The position numbers and the translations under genes are program-made. Shown here in pieces: positions 7,874-13,858 of a stretch of DNA of 31,819 bases (within the stretch, counting starts at the first letter, position 1; each line of letters opens with the position of its first letter). Origin of the DNA: a virus; IMG/VR virus record IMGVR_UViG_3300035665_000169, positions 1 through 31,819 of that record; one strand, given 5' to 3'. Under the pieces are notes generated by a model. The model searched no databases and had not been told where the DNA came from. It was given only the letters and a program-made list of their open reading frames with translations.

Positions 7874-8905
7874 ATGACTGTGATCGTCAATCCCTTCGAT
7901 GCGGGCGGCTTCACGCTCGCCGAGATGTCGGCCGCCATCCAGCTGCTGCCCAATCCCTATGGCCGCATCGGTCAACTGGGCCTCTTCACGCCCGAGCCGA
8001 TTTCCCAGCGCAATGTCACCGTCGAGAGCATCGAAGGCGAGCTGCGTCTGTTGCCTGCCGTGGCACTCGGTGCGCCGGCCACTGTCGGCACCTCGGATGT
8101 GCGCAAGATGCGCGCCTTCAATGTCCCACACATTCCCCACAACGATGTGGTGCTGCCCGAAGAAATCCAGGGCAAGCGCGGCTTTGGCCTGGCTGCCGCA
8201 GAAGACCCGCTGGTGACGGTGATGACGAGGAAGCTGGCCAAGATGCGCGCCAAGCACGCCCAGACCTTGGAGTACATGCGGGCCAAGGCGCTTGCCGGCA
8301 TCACCAAGGATGGCTCCGGCAACACCATCTACGACTGGCACGCCGAGTTCGGCATCGAGAAGACCTCGGTCGATTTCCTGTTCGCCTCCAATGAGGACAT
8401 CATCACGCGCTGCACTACGGTGGCGCGCCACCTGGAGCAGCATCTGAACGGCGAGATGATGACCGGCATCCACGCCCTGGTCAGTCCGCAATTCTTCGAC
8501 GCGCTGATCAAGCACAAGTCGGTCAAGGACGCCTACACCTTCTACCAGGGCACTGCCGGCACCAACCCGATGCGCGATGACGTGCGCAGGGGTTTTCGTT
8601 TCGGCTCCATCACCTTCGAGGAGTACTACGGCACGGTGACGCTGGCCAATGGCACGACCGAGGCATTGATCACCGCGCAGGAGGGCATCGCCTTCCCCTT
8701 GGGCACGTTCGACACCTTCCGCACCTATTTCGCCCCAGCAAACCTGATGGAAGCGGTCGGCACCTACGGCCAAGAGCTCTACGCCTACCAGCTGGCCCGG
8801 CCCAACGGCACCGGCATCGATTTGTACAGCCAGTCCAACCCGCTGCCGATTGTGAAACGCCCGGCGCTGACGGTACGGCTGTTCTCCAGCACGGGTTGGG
8901 CTTGA
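7874..8905 (+). CDS. Major capsid protein, lambda gpE family
   Basis: A 343-aa coat protein (lambda gpE is 341 aa). It has AGGAG 7 nt before the ATG. Recognisable blocks are the N-terminal VNPFDAGGFTLAEMSAAI and NPYGRIGQLGLF, the E-loop region VPHIPHNDVVLPEEIQG, DWHAEFGI in the middle, and the C-terminal AFPLGTFDTFRTYFAPANLME. It forms the HK97-fold shell. Its stop overlaps the next start in TGATG at 8903-8907. Confidence 0.95.
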   Translation: MTVIVNPFDAGGFTLAEMSAAIQLLPNPYGRIGQLGLFTPEPISQRNVTVESIEGELRLLPAVALGAPATVGTSDVRKMRAFNVPHIPHNDVVLPEEIQGKRGFGLAAAEDPLVTVMTRKLAKMRAKHAQTLEYMRAKALAGITKDGSGNTIYDWHAEFGIEKTSVDFLFASNEDIITRCTTVARHLEQHLNGEMMTGIHALVSPQFFDALIKHKSVKDAYTFYQGTAGTNPMRDDVRRGFRFGSITFEEYYGTVTLANGTTEALITAQEGIAFPLGTFDTFRTYFAPANLMEAVGTYGQELYAYQLARPNGTGIDLYSQSNPLPIVKRPALTVRLFSSTGWA

Positions 8906-9237
8906 TGGGCACGGTATTTGGTGACTTGACTCAGGCGATGTCGGCCATTGTGCTCACCACCTTCGGTGAGCCGGTGGTGTTTCACCTGGAGGGCCAGGGG
9001 CAAGCGTTGCCGGGCCGAGGGGTGTTCACCGCTGCGCACGAGTCGGTCGATGTCAGCAGTGGCGTGGCGGTCTCGACCGTGCAGCCGGTGCTGGAGGTGG
9101 CGCAGCGTGAGTTGCCGGCCACCCCTACCGAGGGCGATGCGGTGACGGTGCAAGGACAGCTTTACCTGATCGTCGAGGTGCGCCCCGATGGCCATGGATT
9201 TTTGAAACTGCTGCTGCACAAAGGGGGGAGCACATGA
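8905..9237 (+). CDS. Head-tail connector, lambda gpFII-like
   Basis: A 110-aa protein from ATG 8905, which overlaps the capsid stop (TGATG). An in-frame TTG at 8896 is less likely. It is a beta-rich sequence with the terminal QGQLYLIVEVRPDGHGFLKLLLHKG typical of the phage head-tail attachment (gpFII) group, and lambda FII is 117 aa. It joins the sealed head to the tail tube end. Its stop overlaps the next start (ATGA 9234-9237). The family call rests on position, size and the C-terminal pattern. Confidence 0.75.
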   Translation: MGTVFGDLTQAMSAIVLTTFGEPVVFHLEGQGQALPGRGVFTAAHESVDVSSGVAVSTVQPVLEVAQRELPATPTEGDAVTVQGQLYLIVEVRPDGHGFLKLLLHKGGST

Positions 9238-9797
9238 AGCACCCGCGCACGCTGATTCGGCAGGCGGTCAAAGATCGCCTGGTTGCACAACTGCCGCAAG
9301 TTGATCCGCGTATCTCCGAGGTGCGCATCAGCATCCATCGCAGCACGCCGCTGTTCGCTGCCAAGTTGCCGGCCATCCTGATCTACACCCGTGATGAGCG
9401 CATTGAGGACGCACCTTCTTCCCATCCTGGCATTCGTTATCGCAAGCTGGAATTGTCGGTGGAAGTCATCACCAGCGGCGAAGCGGCGATTGAGGACGCT
9501 GACACGCTGGCGCAGGCCATTGAAACCATTTTGGATGCCGACGAGACGCTGGGCCTGTTGGTGCAAGGCACGCGCCTGACCCGCACCGAGGTCGATCACG
9601 ATGGCGACGGCGACACGCCGGTGCTGGCGGCCCGCATGACCTTTGAGGTCAGCTACTGGACCAAGCCGATGGAAGTTCCTGACGGCTTGCTGCCGCTCCA
9701 GGTGCTGGCCAGTACAGTGCCACAGATTGGCCTTCTCCATGAGGGCGCCTATCAACCGGTGGGCGCCCGTTACCTCACGCCAGCAGGTACGCCATGA
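9234..9797 (+). CDS. Tail terminator/completion protein (gpU-of-lambda-like)
   Basis: A 187-aa protein. The N-terminus MKHPRTLIRQAVKDRL and the central LPAILIYTRDERIE recall lambda gpU (MKHTELRAAV and FPAVAVYLT, from memory), which caps the tail tube. The middle KLELSVEVITSG and the later RMTFEVSYWTK are beta strands. A C-terminal ~40-residue extension (from EVPDGLLPLQ) is not in lambda gpU. It lies between the head connector and the baseplate spike, linked by ATGA overlaps on both sides. It could also be called a generic minor tail protein. Confidence 0.7.
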   Translation: MKHPRTLIRQAVKDRLVAQLPQVDPRISEVRISIHRSTPLFAAKLPAILIYTRDERIEDAPSSHPGIRYRKLELSVEVITSGEAAIEDADTLAQAIETILDADETLGLLVQGTRLTRTEVDHDGDGDTPVLAARMTFEVSYWTKPMEVPDGLLPLQVLASTVPQIGLLHEGAYQPVGARYLTPAGTP

Positions 9798-10483
9798 CCC
9801 AGCGCAACCTCCATCAGGACATGACCGAAGCGGAACGCCGCATCAGTAATCTGGCGATGATGGGGCAAGTGGTGGCGCTGGATGCCGCCCGTGCCCGGGT
9901 GCGCGTGCAGGCCGGGCCGATTACCACCGGCTGGCTGCCGTTTGCTTGCGCGCGGGCGGGCGAGGATCGCAGTTGGCATCCGCCCGAGCCCGGTGAGCAG
10001 GTGGTGCTGCTCGCGCCGGGAGGTGACCTCAATCAGGCGGTGGTGGTGGGCTCGGTGTACCGTGCCGATCACCCGGCACCGGCCGACTCGGCCGACATCT
10101 CGCGCACCACATTCCGCGATGGCGCGGTGATGGAGTACGACCGGGAACAGCATCACTGGCGCTTATCAGTGCCGGAAGGGGGCCACATCCGCTTCGAGAT
10201 CGGCGACACCTCGCTGGAACTGACCTCCGAGGGCAGCACGCTGACCACGCCGAAGCTGCTGGTCGATGCGCCAGAGAGTACCTTTACCGGCAAGGCGCTG
10301 ATTCAGGGACTGCTGACCTATTTGGCCGGCTTGACAGGCAAGGGCAAGGGTGGCGGTGCAGGCGCCAGCATTGAGGGCCACGTGCAGGTGAGCCGTGGTG
10401 ACGTGACGGCGGACGCCGTCAGCCTCAAGGGGCACAGCCACACCGAGCAGGGTGACGGCGCGTCAACGAGCGCGGCGCAGTAG
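9794..10483 (+). CDS. V: Baseplate spike protein, P2 gpV-like
   Basis: A 229-aa protein (P2 gpV is 211). Residues ~20-95 form the OB-fold region (MMGQVVALDAARARVRVQAG, then LPFACARAGEDRSWHPPEPGEQVVLLAPGGDL). Repetitive beta segments follow, and a glycine-rich stretch (TGKGKGGGAGASIEG) leads to the conserved end with GDVTADAVSLKGHSHTEQ, where HSH/HxH residues usually bind the metal at the spike base. It pierces the outer membrane during infection. It begins at an ATGA overlap. The next functional genes (PAAR, gp25) come only after the inserted cassette. Confidence 0.93.
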   Translation: MTQRNLHQDMTEAERRISNLAMMGQVVALDAARARVRVQAGPITTGWLPFACARAGEDRSWHPPEPGEQVVLLAPGGDLNQAVVVGSVYRADHPAPADSADISRTTFRDGAVMEYDREQHHWRLSVPEGGHIRFEIGDTSLELTSEGSTLTTPKLLVDAPESTFTGKALIQGLLTYLAGLTGKGKGGGAGASIEGHVQVSRGDVTADAVSLKGHSHTEQGDGASTSAAQ

Positions 10484-10512
10484 CCATCGATTCACCGAGG
10501 AAGGGTTTTCCC

Positions 10513-10641
10513 ATGATCGGACTCAATGCCGCCAACGGCCAGGCGCTGTCTGGCCTCGACCATCTGCGCCAGAGTATTCGCGACATCTTGACGACCCGCA
10601 TCGGCACCCGCGTGATGCGCCGGGACTATGGTTCGCGCCTG
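10513..10641 (+). pseudogene. Truncated 5' copy of the gp25 (W) gene
   Basis: This encodes the first 43 residues of the baseplate wedge protein gp25, starting after a GAGGAAGGG SD. It matches the intact gene at 12598-12726 in 122 of 129 bases; the last 83 are identical and all seven differences lie in the first 46. Right after CGCCTG (10636-10641) similarity stops and cassette DNA begins. The open frame runs on to 10752 with unrelated residues, so any product is a truncated, non-functional fragment. It lacks the gp25 core. Confidence 0.9.
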
Positions 10642-10781
10642 AGGCGTCCACCCTTGGCGCCCGTGCCCATCGGCGCGTACGGCTGGATCAAGCCTAGGGT
10701 CACGACCTTGCCTGCGTTGATATCCTCATCGATTTTCTTCAGAATGGATTGAAGCGATTCAGGCGGATTAGACTGGGTCAT
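10626..10781 (-). CDS. Small ORF coupled to the Fic-fold gene, 3' end chimeric
   Basis: A 51-residue ORF whose ATG (10781-10779) overlaps the Fic stop as ATGA, with AGGCGG 7 nt upstream, so it is placed for coupled translation. Its residues ~1-29 look helical and then strand-like (LQSILKKIDEDINAGKVVTL), followed by a Gly/Pro-rich part. I do not recognise a family. Residues 1-46 are cassette DNA, residue 47 spans the junction at 10641/10642, and the last four plus the stop come from antisense of the duplicated gp25 DNA. The gene may have been longer and was cut when the cassette joined here. A role as partner of the Fic-fold protein is a guess from the overlap. Confidence 0.55.
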   Translation of the reverse strand: MTQSNPPESLQSILKKIDEDINAGKVVTLGLIQPYAPMGTGAKGGRLRREP

Positions 10782-12172
10782 TTCCAAACCGCCTGCCATG
10801 CCTGAAATTCACTGGGCCGCAGTCGATAGCGGGCAATACTGCCCTCGTGCAGGCTCATCAGTTGGGTTTCTGTGACTTCGATGAAGCGCTCTTTGTCCTC
10901 ATTGGGTACTTGTTCATCGGCGCAGCTTCGAACAAAGGCAATGGCCTGCACCTTGCTCATCCGGGCGCGAACCACTTCAGACACGGTCTCAGCGATCAGC
11001 GACCGATACCGAATTCGAAATGGATCTGGCTCCCCGAGTGATTGCCGCACCGCCGAGTAGCGAGCACAGGAGCGTTTGTAAGCCCATACGAAAACATCTC
11101 GCAGCAACTCAACCCGGTTGAGTTCGTAAATGCCAATCATGGCGCTGATGTAAGTCTGCTGCGACACATCAACAAAGGACAGTGGACAGAGATTGCGTTG
11201 GATCAGCGGAATATTGGCCGCCAGGCGAGAAACGCGCTTGTTGACGTCCTCGAATGGCTGCAGATAAGGCAAATGCACCATCGCAAAAAACGCCTGCTCG
11301 AACGGATCATCGATGGCTGCTGCTGTATCGAGAATCTGCTGAAAGCATTCTTCGATGCGCTGGGGCCCTTCAATAGGGTGGAATACGGTTTGCCCAATAC
11401 CCACGGCAATGCTGCGCAGGCGTCCGCTGGCCTGTGGATCTTCCAGCAGGTTGTCCGAGAGCAGGGCATGAAGATTGAGCAGGGTGTAGCGGTTGAAGCC
11501 GATCTCGCCGGCAGAGGCGATGAGAAACTCAATCGCCTCCTTATGGTTGAGGATCATCTGGGCTTCCAGCGCATTCTTGCCCACTGCTGCCTCACCGCTT
11601 GACAGCAGTCGTTCGGTTTCCAGCAGGGAGTAGGTGTTGCCTTCCAGTCGGCTGGAGTTCCACGATAAATCGATCAGCAGACGATGGGCAATCTGGCGGA
11701 CGTAGGTGCCGGCGGGCTCAACGGCGCCCACAACTTGACCCTGGGCCAACAACTCTGACCGGATCGGTTCGGTCAGATAGAAGCTGACGTTGGGCCGATA
11801 GTTGTCAAGAAAGGCGCGGTTATAGCCAACGGGGGTGCGCTTTTGTACCGGCTGGCGGACATGGGCCTCTATCTGTTTTGCCTCAATAGACAGGGGAATC
11901 AGAATTTCCGCTTGTGCTGTCATTTTGGCTTGCGCGGTTGCCAGGGCACCGGCGGTGACGATCTTCCCGCGCAGATAATGAGTGGCACGTCCCTGGCCCT
12001 CCTTGCGCAAGCGCCCTTGATCAATAAGGTCGGTCAGCCAACGCTGCAAGGAGCGGCGCGAGGGGCGCGATTCCAGCGCGGCCTCAATCTGCTCAATGCC
12101 GGCACCGTCCGGAAATTGCTCGATAGCATTCAGGAGCGCTTCGTATTCACGTGTGGGGCTCGGTTTGGCCAT
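10778..12172 (-). CDS. Winged-helix/Fic-fold protein with degenerate Fic motif
   Basis: A 464-aa protein from ATG 12172 (AGGA 7 nt upstream). An ATG at 12208 adds 12 residues but lies inside an inverted repeat and has no SD. Residues ~5-70 look like a winged helix (EYEALLNAIEQFPDG, SRRSLQRWLTDLIDQGRLRKEG, HYL). The class II inhibitory motif S-x-x-x-E-G (SSRLEGN) is at ~173-179. The Fic core has HPIEGPQRIEE and, at ~304-316, LQPFEDVNKRVSR where HPFx(D/E)GNGRxxR is expected: the catalytic His is Gln and the two Gly are Val and Lys. Related proteins with LQPFEDVNKR are known to me, so this is probably a family trait, not a new mutation. Without the His, AMP transfer is unlikely. A DNA-binding regulator or toxin-like module is plausible. 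It lies antisense in the late operon and is visibly less GC-rich. Confidence 0.88.
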   Translation of the reverse strand: MAKPSPTREYEALLNAIEQFPDGAGIEQIEAALESRPSRRSLQRWLTDLIDQGRLRKEGQGRATHYLRGKIVTAGALATAQAKMTAQAEILIPLSIEAKQIEAHVRQPVQKRTPVGYNRAFLDNYRPNVSFYLTEPIRSELLAQGQVVGAVEPAGTYVRQIAHRLLIDLSWNSSRLEGNTYSLLETERLLSSGEAAVGKNALEAQMILNHKEAIEFLIASAGEIGFNRYTLLNLHALLSDNLLEDPQASGRLRSIAVGIGQTVFHPIEGPQRIEECFQQILDTAAAIDDPFEQAFFAMVHLPYLQPFEDVNKRVSRLAANIPLIQRNLCPLSFVDVSQQTYISAMIGIYELNRVELLRDVFVWAYKRSCARYSAVRQSLGEPDPFRIRYRSLIAETVSEVVRARMSKVQAIAFVRSCADEQVPNEDKERFIEVTETQLMSLHEGSIARYRLRPSEFQAWQAVWK

Positions 12173-12200
12173 GGTTCTATCCTGTCGCGGAACAAAGAAT

Positions 12201-12278
12201 CGCGCCATAAAGTGATTTTTAATGGCGCAAAAGCATTATCGCGACACATTTAATGGCGCGCAAGTGGTTTCGCGCCAT
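12201..12278. promoter_or_regulatory. Operator candidate: two inverted repeats
   Basis: Four copies of ATGGCGC or its complement occur in 78 bp. Inverted repeat 1 is ATGGCGCG (12253-12260), 10-nt spacer, CGCGCCAT (12271-12278), with perfect 8-bp arms. Inverted repeat 2 is GCGCCAT (12202-12208), 13-nt spacer, ATGGCGC (12222-12228). The direct copies TTTAATGGCGC at 12218-12228 and 12249-12259 are 31 bp apart, about three helical turns. Repeat 1 covers the -35 and repeat 2 lies downstream of the -10. The layout suggests repression, probably by the winged-helix protein itself. Confidence 0.6.
12235..12263 (-). promoter_or_regulatory. Promoter of the Fic-fold gene
   Basis: On the minus strand there is a -35 TTGCGC (12263-12258), a 17-bp spacer and a -10 GATAAT (12240-12235). 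GATAAT differs from the consensus in one base and is followed by GC. Transcription would begin near 12228 and give a leader of about 55 nt to ATG 12172. It is the best sigma70-type promoter I found in the window, consistent with expression from the prophage independent of late genes. Confidence 0.68.
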
Positions 12279-12289
12279 GAGGCGTGCTT

Positions 12290-12574
12290 ATGCCCGCTAT
12301 GACCCGCCTTGGTGATCACTGCAGCGGTTATGGCTGCTTTGCGGCAAGGCCCAGCACATCTGCTGCTTCGACTGTTTTTGTCAATGGCATTGCGGTGCAC
12401 CGCGCTGGCGATGCTTGGGCTACCCATTGCTGCGGCCCCTCCTGTCGCGCGAGCACGTTGGCAGCAGGTAGCGCTTGCGTCTTTGCCGAGGGGCAAGCAG
12501 TGGGACGCATCGGCGATACGGTGGCCTGTGGCTCTGCTGTCGCAGCAGGTTCTCCTGACGTATTTGCCAGCTGA
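12290..12574 (+). CDS. PAAR-domain spike tip protein
   Basis: A 94-aa protein, start ATG 12290 with GAGG 7 nt before it; an in-frame GTG at 12284 is also open. It has the PAAR pattern: MPAMTRLGDHCSGYGCF, then VFVNGIAVHRAGDAWATHCC, and the second half VFAEGQAVGRIGDTVACGS. His and Cys residues are placed to bind the tip metal ion. PAAR proteins form the sharp cone on the gpV spike. It precedes gp25, as in many myophages, but is separated from gpV by the Fic insertion, so it probably arrived with or was displaced by the cassette. Confidence 0.88.
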   Translation: MPAMTRLGDHCSGYGCFAARPSTSAASTVFVNGIAVHRAGDAWATHCCGPSCRASTLAAGSACVFAEGQAVGRIGDTVACGSAVAAGSPDVFAS

Positions 12575-12597
12575 CTAGCTGGCCGAGAGGCTTCCCC

Positions 12598-12726
12598 ATG
12601 ATTGGACTCAATGCCGAAAGCGGCCAAGCACTGTCTGGCCTCCACCATCTGCGCCAGAGTATTCGCGACATCTTGACGACCCGCATCGGCACCCGCGTGA
12701 TGCGCCGGGACTATGGTTCGCGCCTG
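12598..12726 (+). repeat. Direct repeat, downstream copy of the gp25 5' end
   Basis: 129 bp matching 10513-10641 at 122 positions, with an 83-bp identical 3' block (12644-12726). The two copies flank the small ORF, Fic-fold and PAAR genes and are in the same orientation. Recombination between them would delete the cassette, including PAAR, and leave one intact gp25 gene next to gpV, as in P2. Confidence 0.95.
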
Positions 12727-12939
12727 CCCGATCTGGTGGACTCGCCCGTGACGCCGAGGTTGGCGATGGAGCTGTATTCGGCTACCGCGCAGGCCCTGGC
12801 CCGCTGGGAGCCGCGCTTCAAACTGACCCGGGTACGCATTGCCAAGGCTGAAGTCGGCCAAGTGGTGCTTGATCTGGAAGGCATTTATCTGCCGGATGGC
12901 GCCGCCACGGTGTTGGCGGGTGTGGAGGTATCCCCATGA
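12598..12939 (+). CDS. W: Baseplate wedge protein gp25/P2 gpW-like (intact copy)
   Basis: A 113-aa protein (P2 W is 115). It has the gp25-like pattern: SGLHHLRQSIRDILTTRIGTRVMRRDYGSRL, DLVDSPV, ARWEPRFKLTRVRI and the C-terminal VVLDLEGIYLPDG. It belongs to the inner ring of the baseplate. Its first 43 codons are duplicated upstream at 10513-10641, so its own 5' end may be of foreign origin. It ends in an ATGA overlap with J (12936-12939). Confidence 0.93.
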   Translation: MIGLNAESGQALSGLHHLRQSIRDILTTRIGTRVMRRDYGSRLPDLVDSPVTPRLAMELYSATAQALARWEPRFKLTRVRIAKAEVGQVVLDLEGIYLPDGAATVLAGVEVSP

Positions 12940-13778
12940 GTGTCGTCACCGATCTGTCCAGTCTGCCACACCCTTCGGTCATCGAAGCCCTGTCGTTCGA
13001 GGCTATCTTTGGGGCGCTGCAGGCAGATTTCCAGAGCCGCTACCCGCAGTATTCGGCGCTCTTGGCCTCTGACCCGGCGATCAAGTTGCTGGAGGTCGCC
13101 GCCTACCGCGAGGTGCTGTTGCGCAACCGTATCAATGCGGCGGCCAAGGCCAGCCTGCTGGCTTTTGCCACCGACAGCGATCTGGATCACCTGGCCGCCT
13201 TCTACGGCGTCACGCGGCTGGCTGGCGAGATGGATGAAGCCCTGCGTGCGCGCACGCGACAACGCATCGTCGGCTTCGCCAATGCCGGCGGTGCGGCCCA
13301 CTACCGCTATTGGGCGCTCTCAAGCTCACCGGAAGTCGCCGATGTCGAGGTGGACAGTCCGGAACCGGGCCGGGTGCGCATCAGTGTGCTGGCCAAGGGC
13401 GAGGGCAACACGGTGCCGCTGGCAGTACTCGATGCCGTGAAGGCCGTGGTACTGCGCGACGACATCCGGGTGCTGACCGACACGGTGGACGTAGTGCCAG
13501 CCGAATTGTTGCCGGTCAATGTGCAAGCACGCATCTGGCTCTACCCCGATGCGCCGCTGGAAACGCTCAGCGCCATCCGGGCCGTCTTTGCGTCGGCGAT
13601 GGCCGGCAGTGCCGGTCTGGGCTGGGATTTGACCCGCTCGTGGATCATCGCTCAGTTGCAGCGTGCCGGGGTCCACAAGGTGGAGCTGCTGTCGCCGACA
13701 TCCGACATCACCGTGGTGGCCAATCAGGCGGTGCGGCTGACAACGCTGAATCTAGAATTTGCAGGGCGACAACGATGA
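12936..13778 (+). CDS. J: Baseplate protein J, P2 gpJ-like
   Basis: A 280-aa protein (P2 J is 302). Baseplate_J hallmarks are the N-terminal DLSSLPHPSVIEALSFEAI, DPAIKLLEVAAYREVLLRNRIN, the LAFATDSDLDHLAAFYGV block, GFANAGGAAHYRYWALSS, and the end PTSDITVVANQAVRLTTLNL. It bridges gp25 to gpI in the wedge. It starts at ATGA with gp25. Its stop also forms an ATGA, but this now belongs to a short ORF inside an inserted repeat and no longer to the gpI gene. Confidence 0.95.
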   Translation: MSVVTDLSSLPHPSVIEALSFEAIFGALQADFQSRYPQYSALLASDPAIKLLEVAAYREVLLRNRINAAAKASLLAFATDSDLDHLAAFYGVTRLAGEMDEALRARTRQRIVGFANAGGAAHYRYWALSSSPEVADVEVDSPEPGRVRISVLAKGEGNTVPLAVLDAVKAVVLRDDIRVLTDTVDVVPAELLPVNVQARIWLYPDAPLETLSAIRAVFASAMAGSAGLGWDLTRSWIIAQLQRAGVHKVELLSPTSDITVVANQAVRLTTLNLEFAGRQR

Positions 13779-13858
13779 CGCCCCCACGCTCACTTCGTTT
13801 GCTGCCCCCCGAGGGGGCGCTCGCCTCCCTTGGGGCGGCCCGGCGGGAGGCGCGATGA
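13775..13858 (+). other. 27-codon bridging ORF through the inserted repeat
   Basis: ATG 13775 overlaps the J stop (ATGA) and the ORF's own TGA (13856-13858) overlaps the gpI ATG at 13855. The peptide (MTPPRSLRLLPPEG, then Ala/Arg-rich) is the plain translation of the repeat and is unlikely to have a function of its own. Its possible value is mechanical: ribosomes finishing J could translate through the element and restart on gpI. Confidence 0.5.
13781..13852. repeat. GC-rich palindromic dispersed repeat (Comamonadaceae-type)
   Basis: Two strong hairpins: GCCCCC/GGGGGC (13804-13809, 13813-13818) and CGCCTCCC/GGGAGGCG (13822-13829, 13845-13852). The sequence resembles a short repeat scattered between genes in Comamonadaceae and related Burkholderiales; that is from memory. 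An 11-bp direct repeat with one mismatch flanks it (CGATGACGCCC at 13773-13783, CGATGACACCC at 13853-13863), as a target duplication would. The insertion length is 80 bp. Confidence 0.75.

Noticed and set aside
10642-10752. Continuation of the truncated gp25 frame
   Set aside because: No similarity to gp25 after residue 43; it is cassette DNA read on the wrong strand.
13759-13854. N-terminal extension of gpI through the palindromic repeat
   Set aside because: The residues are only the translated dispersed repeat; similarity to gpI begins at ATG 13855.
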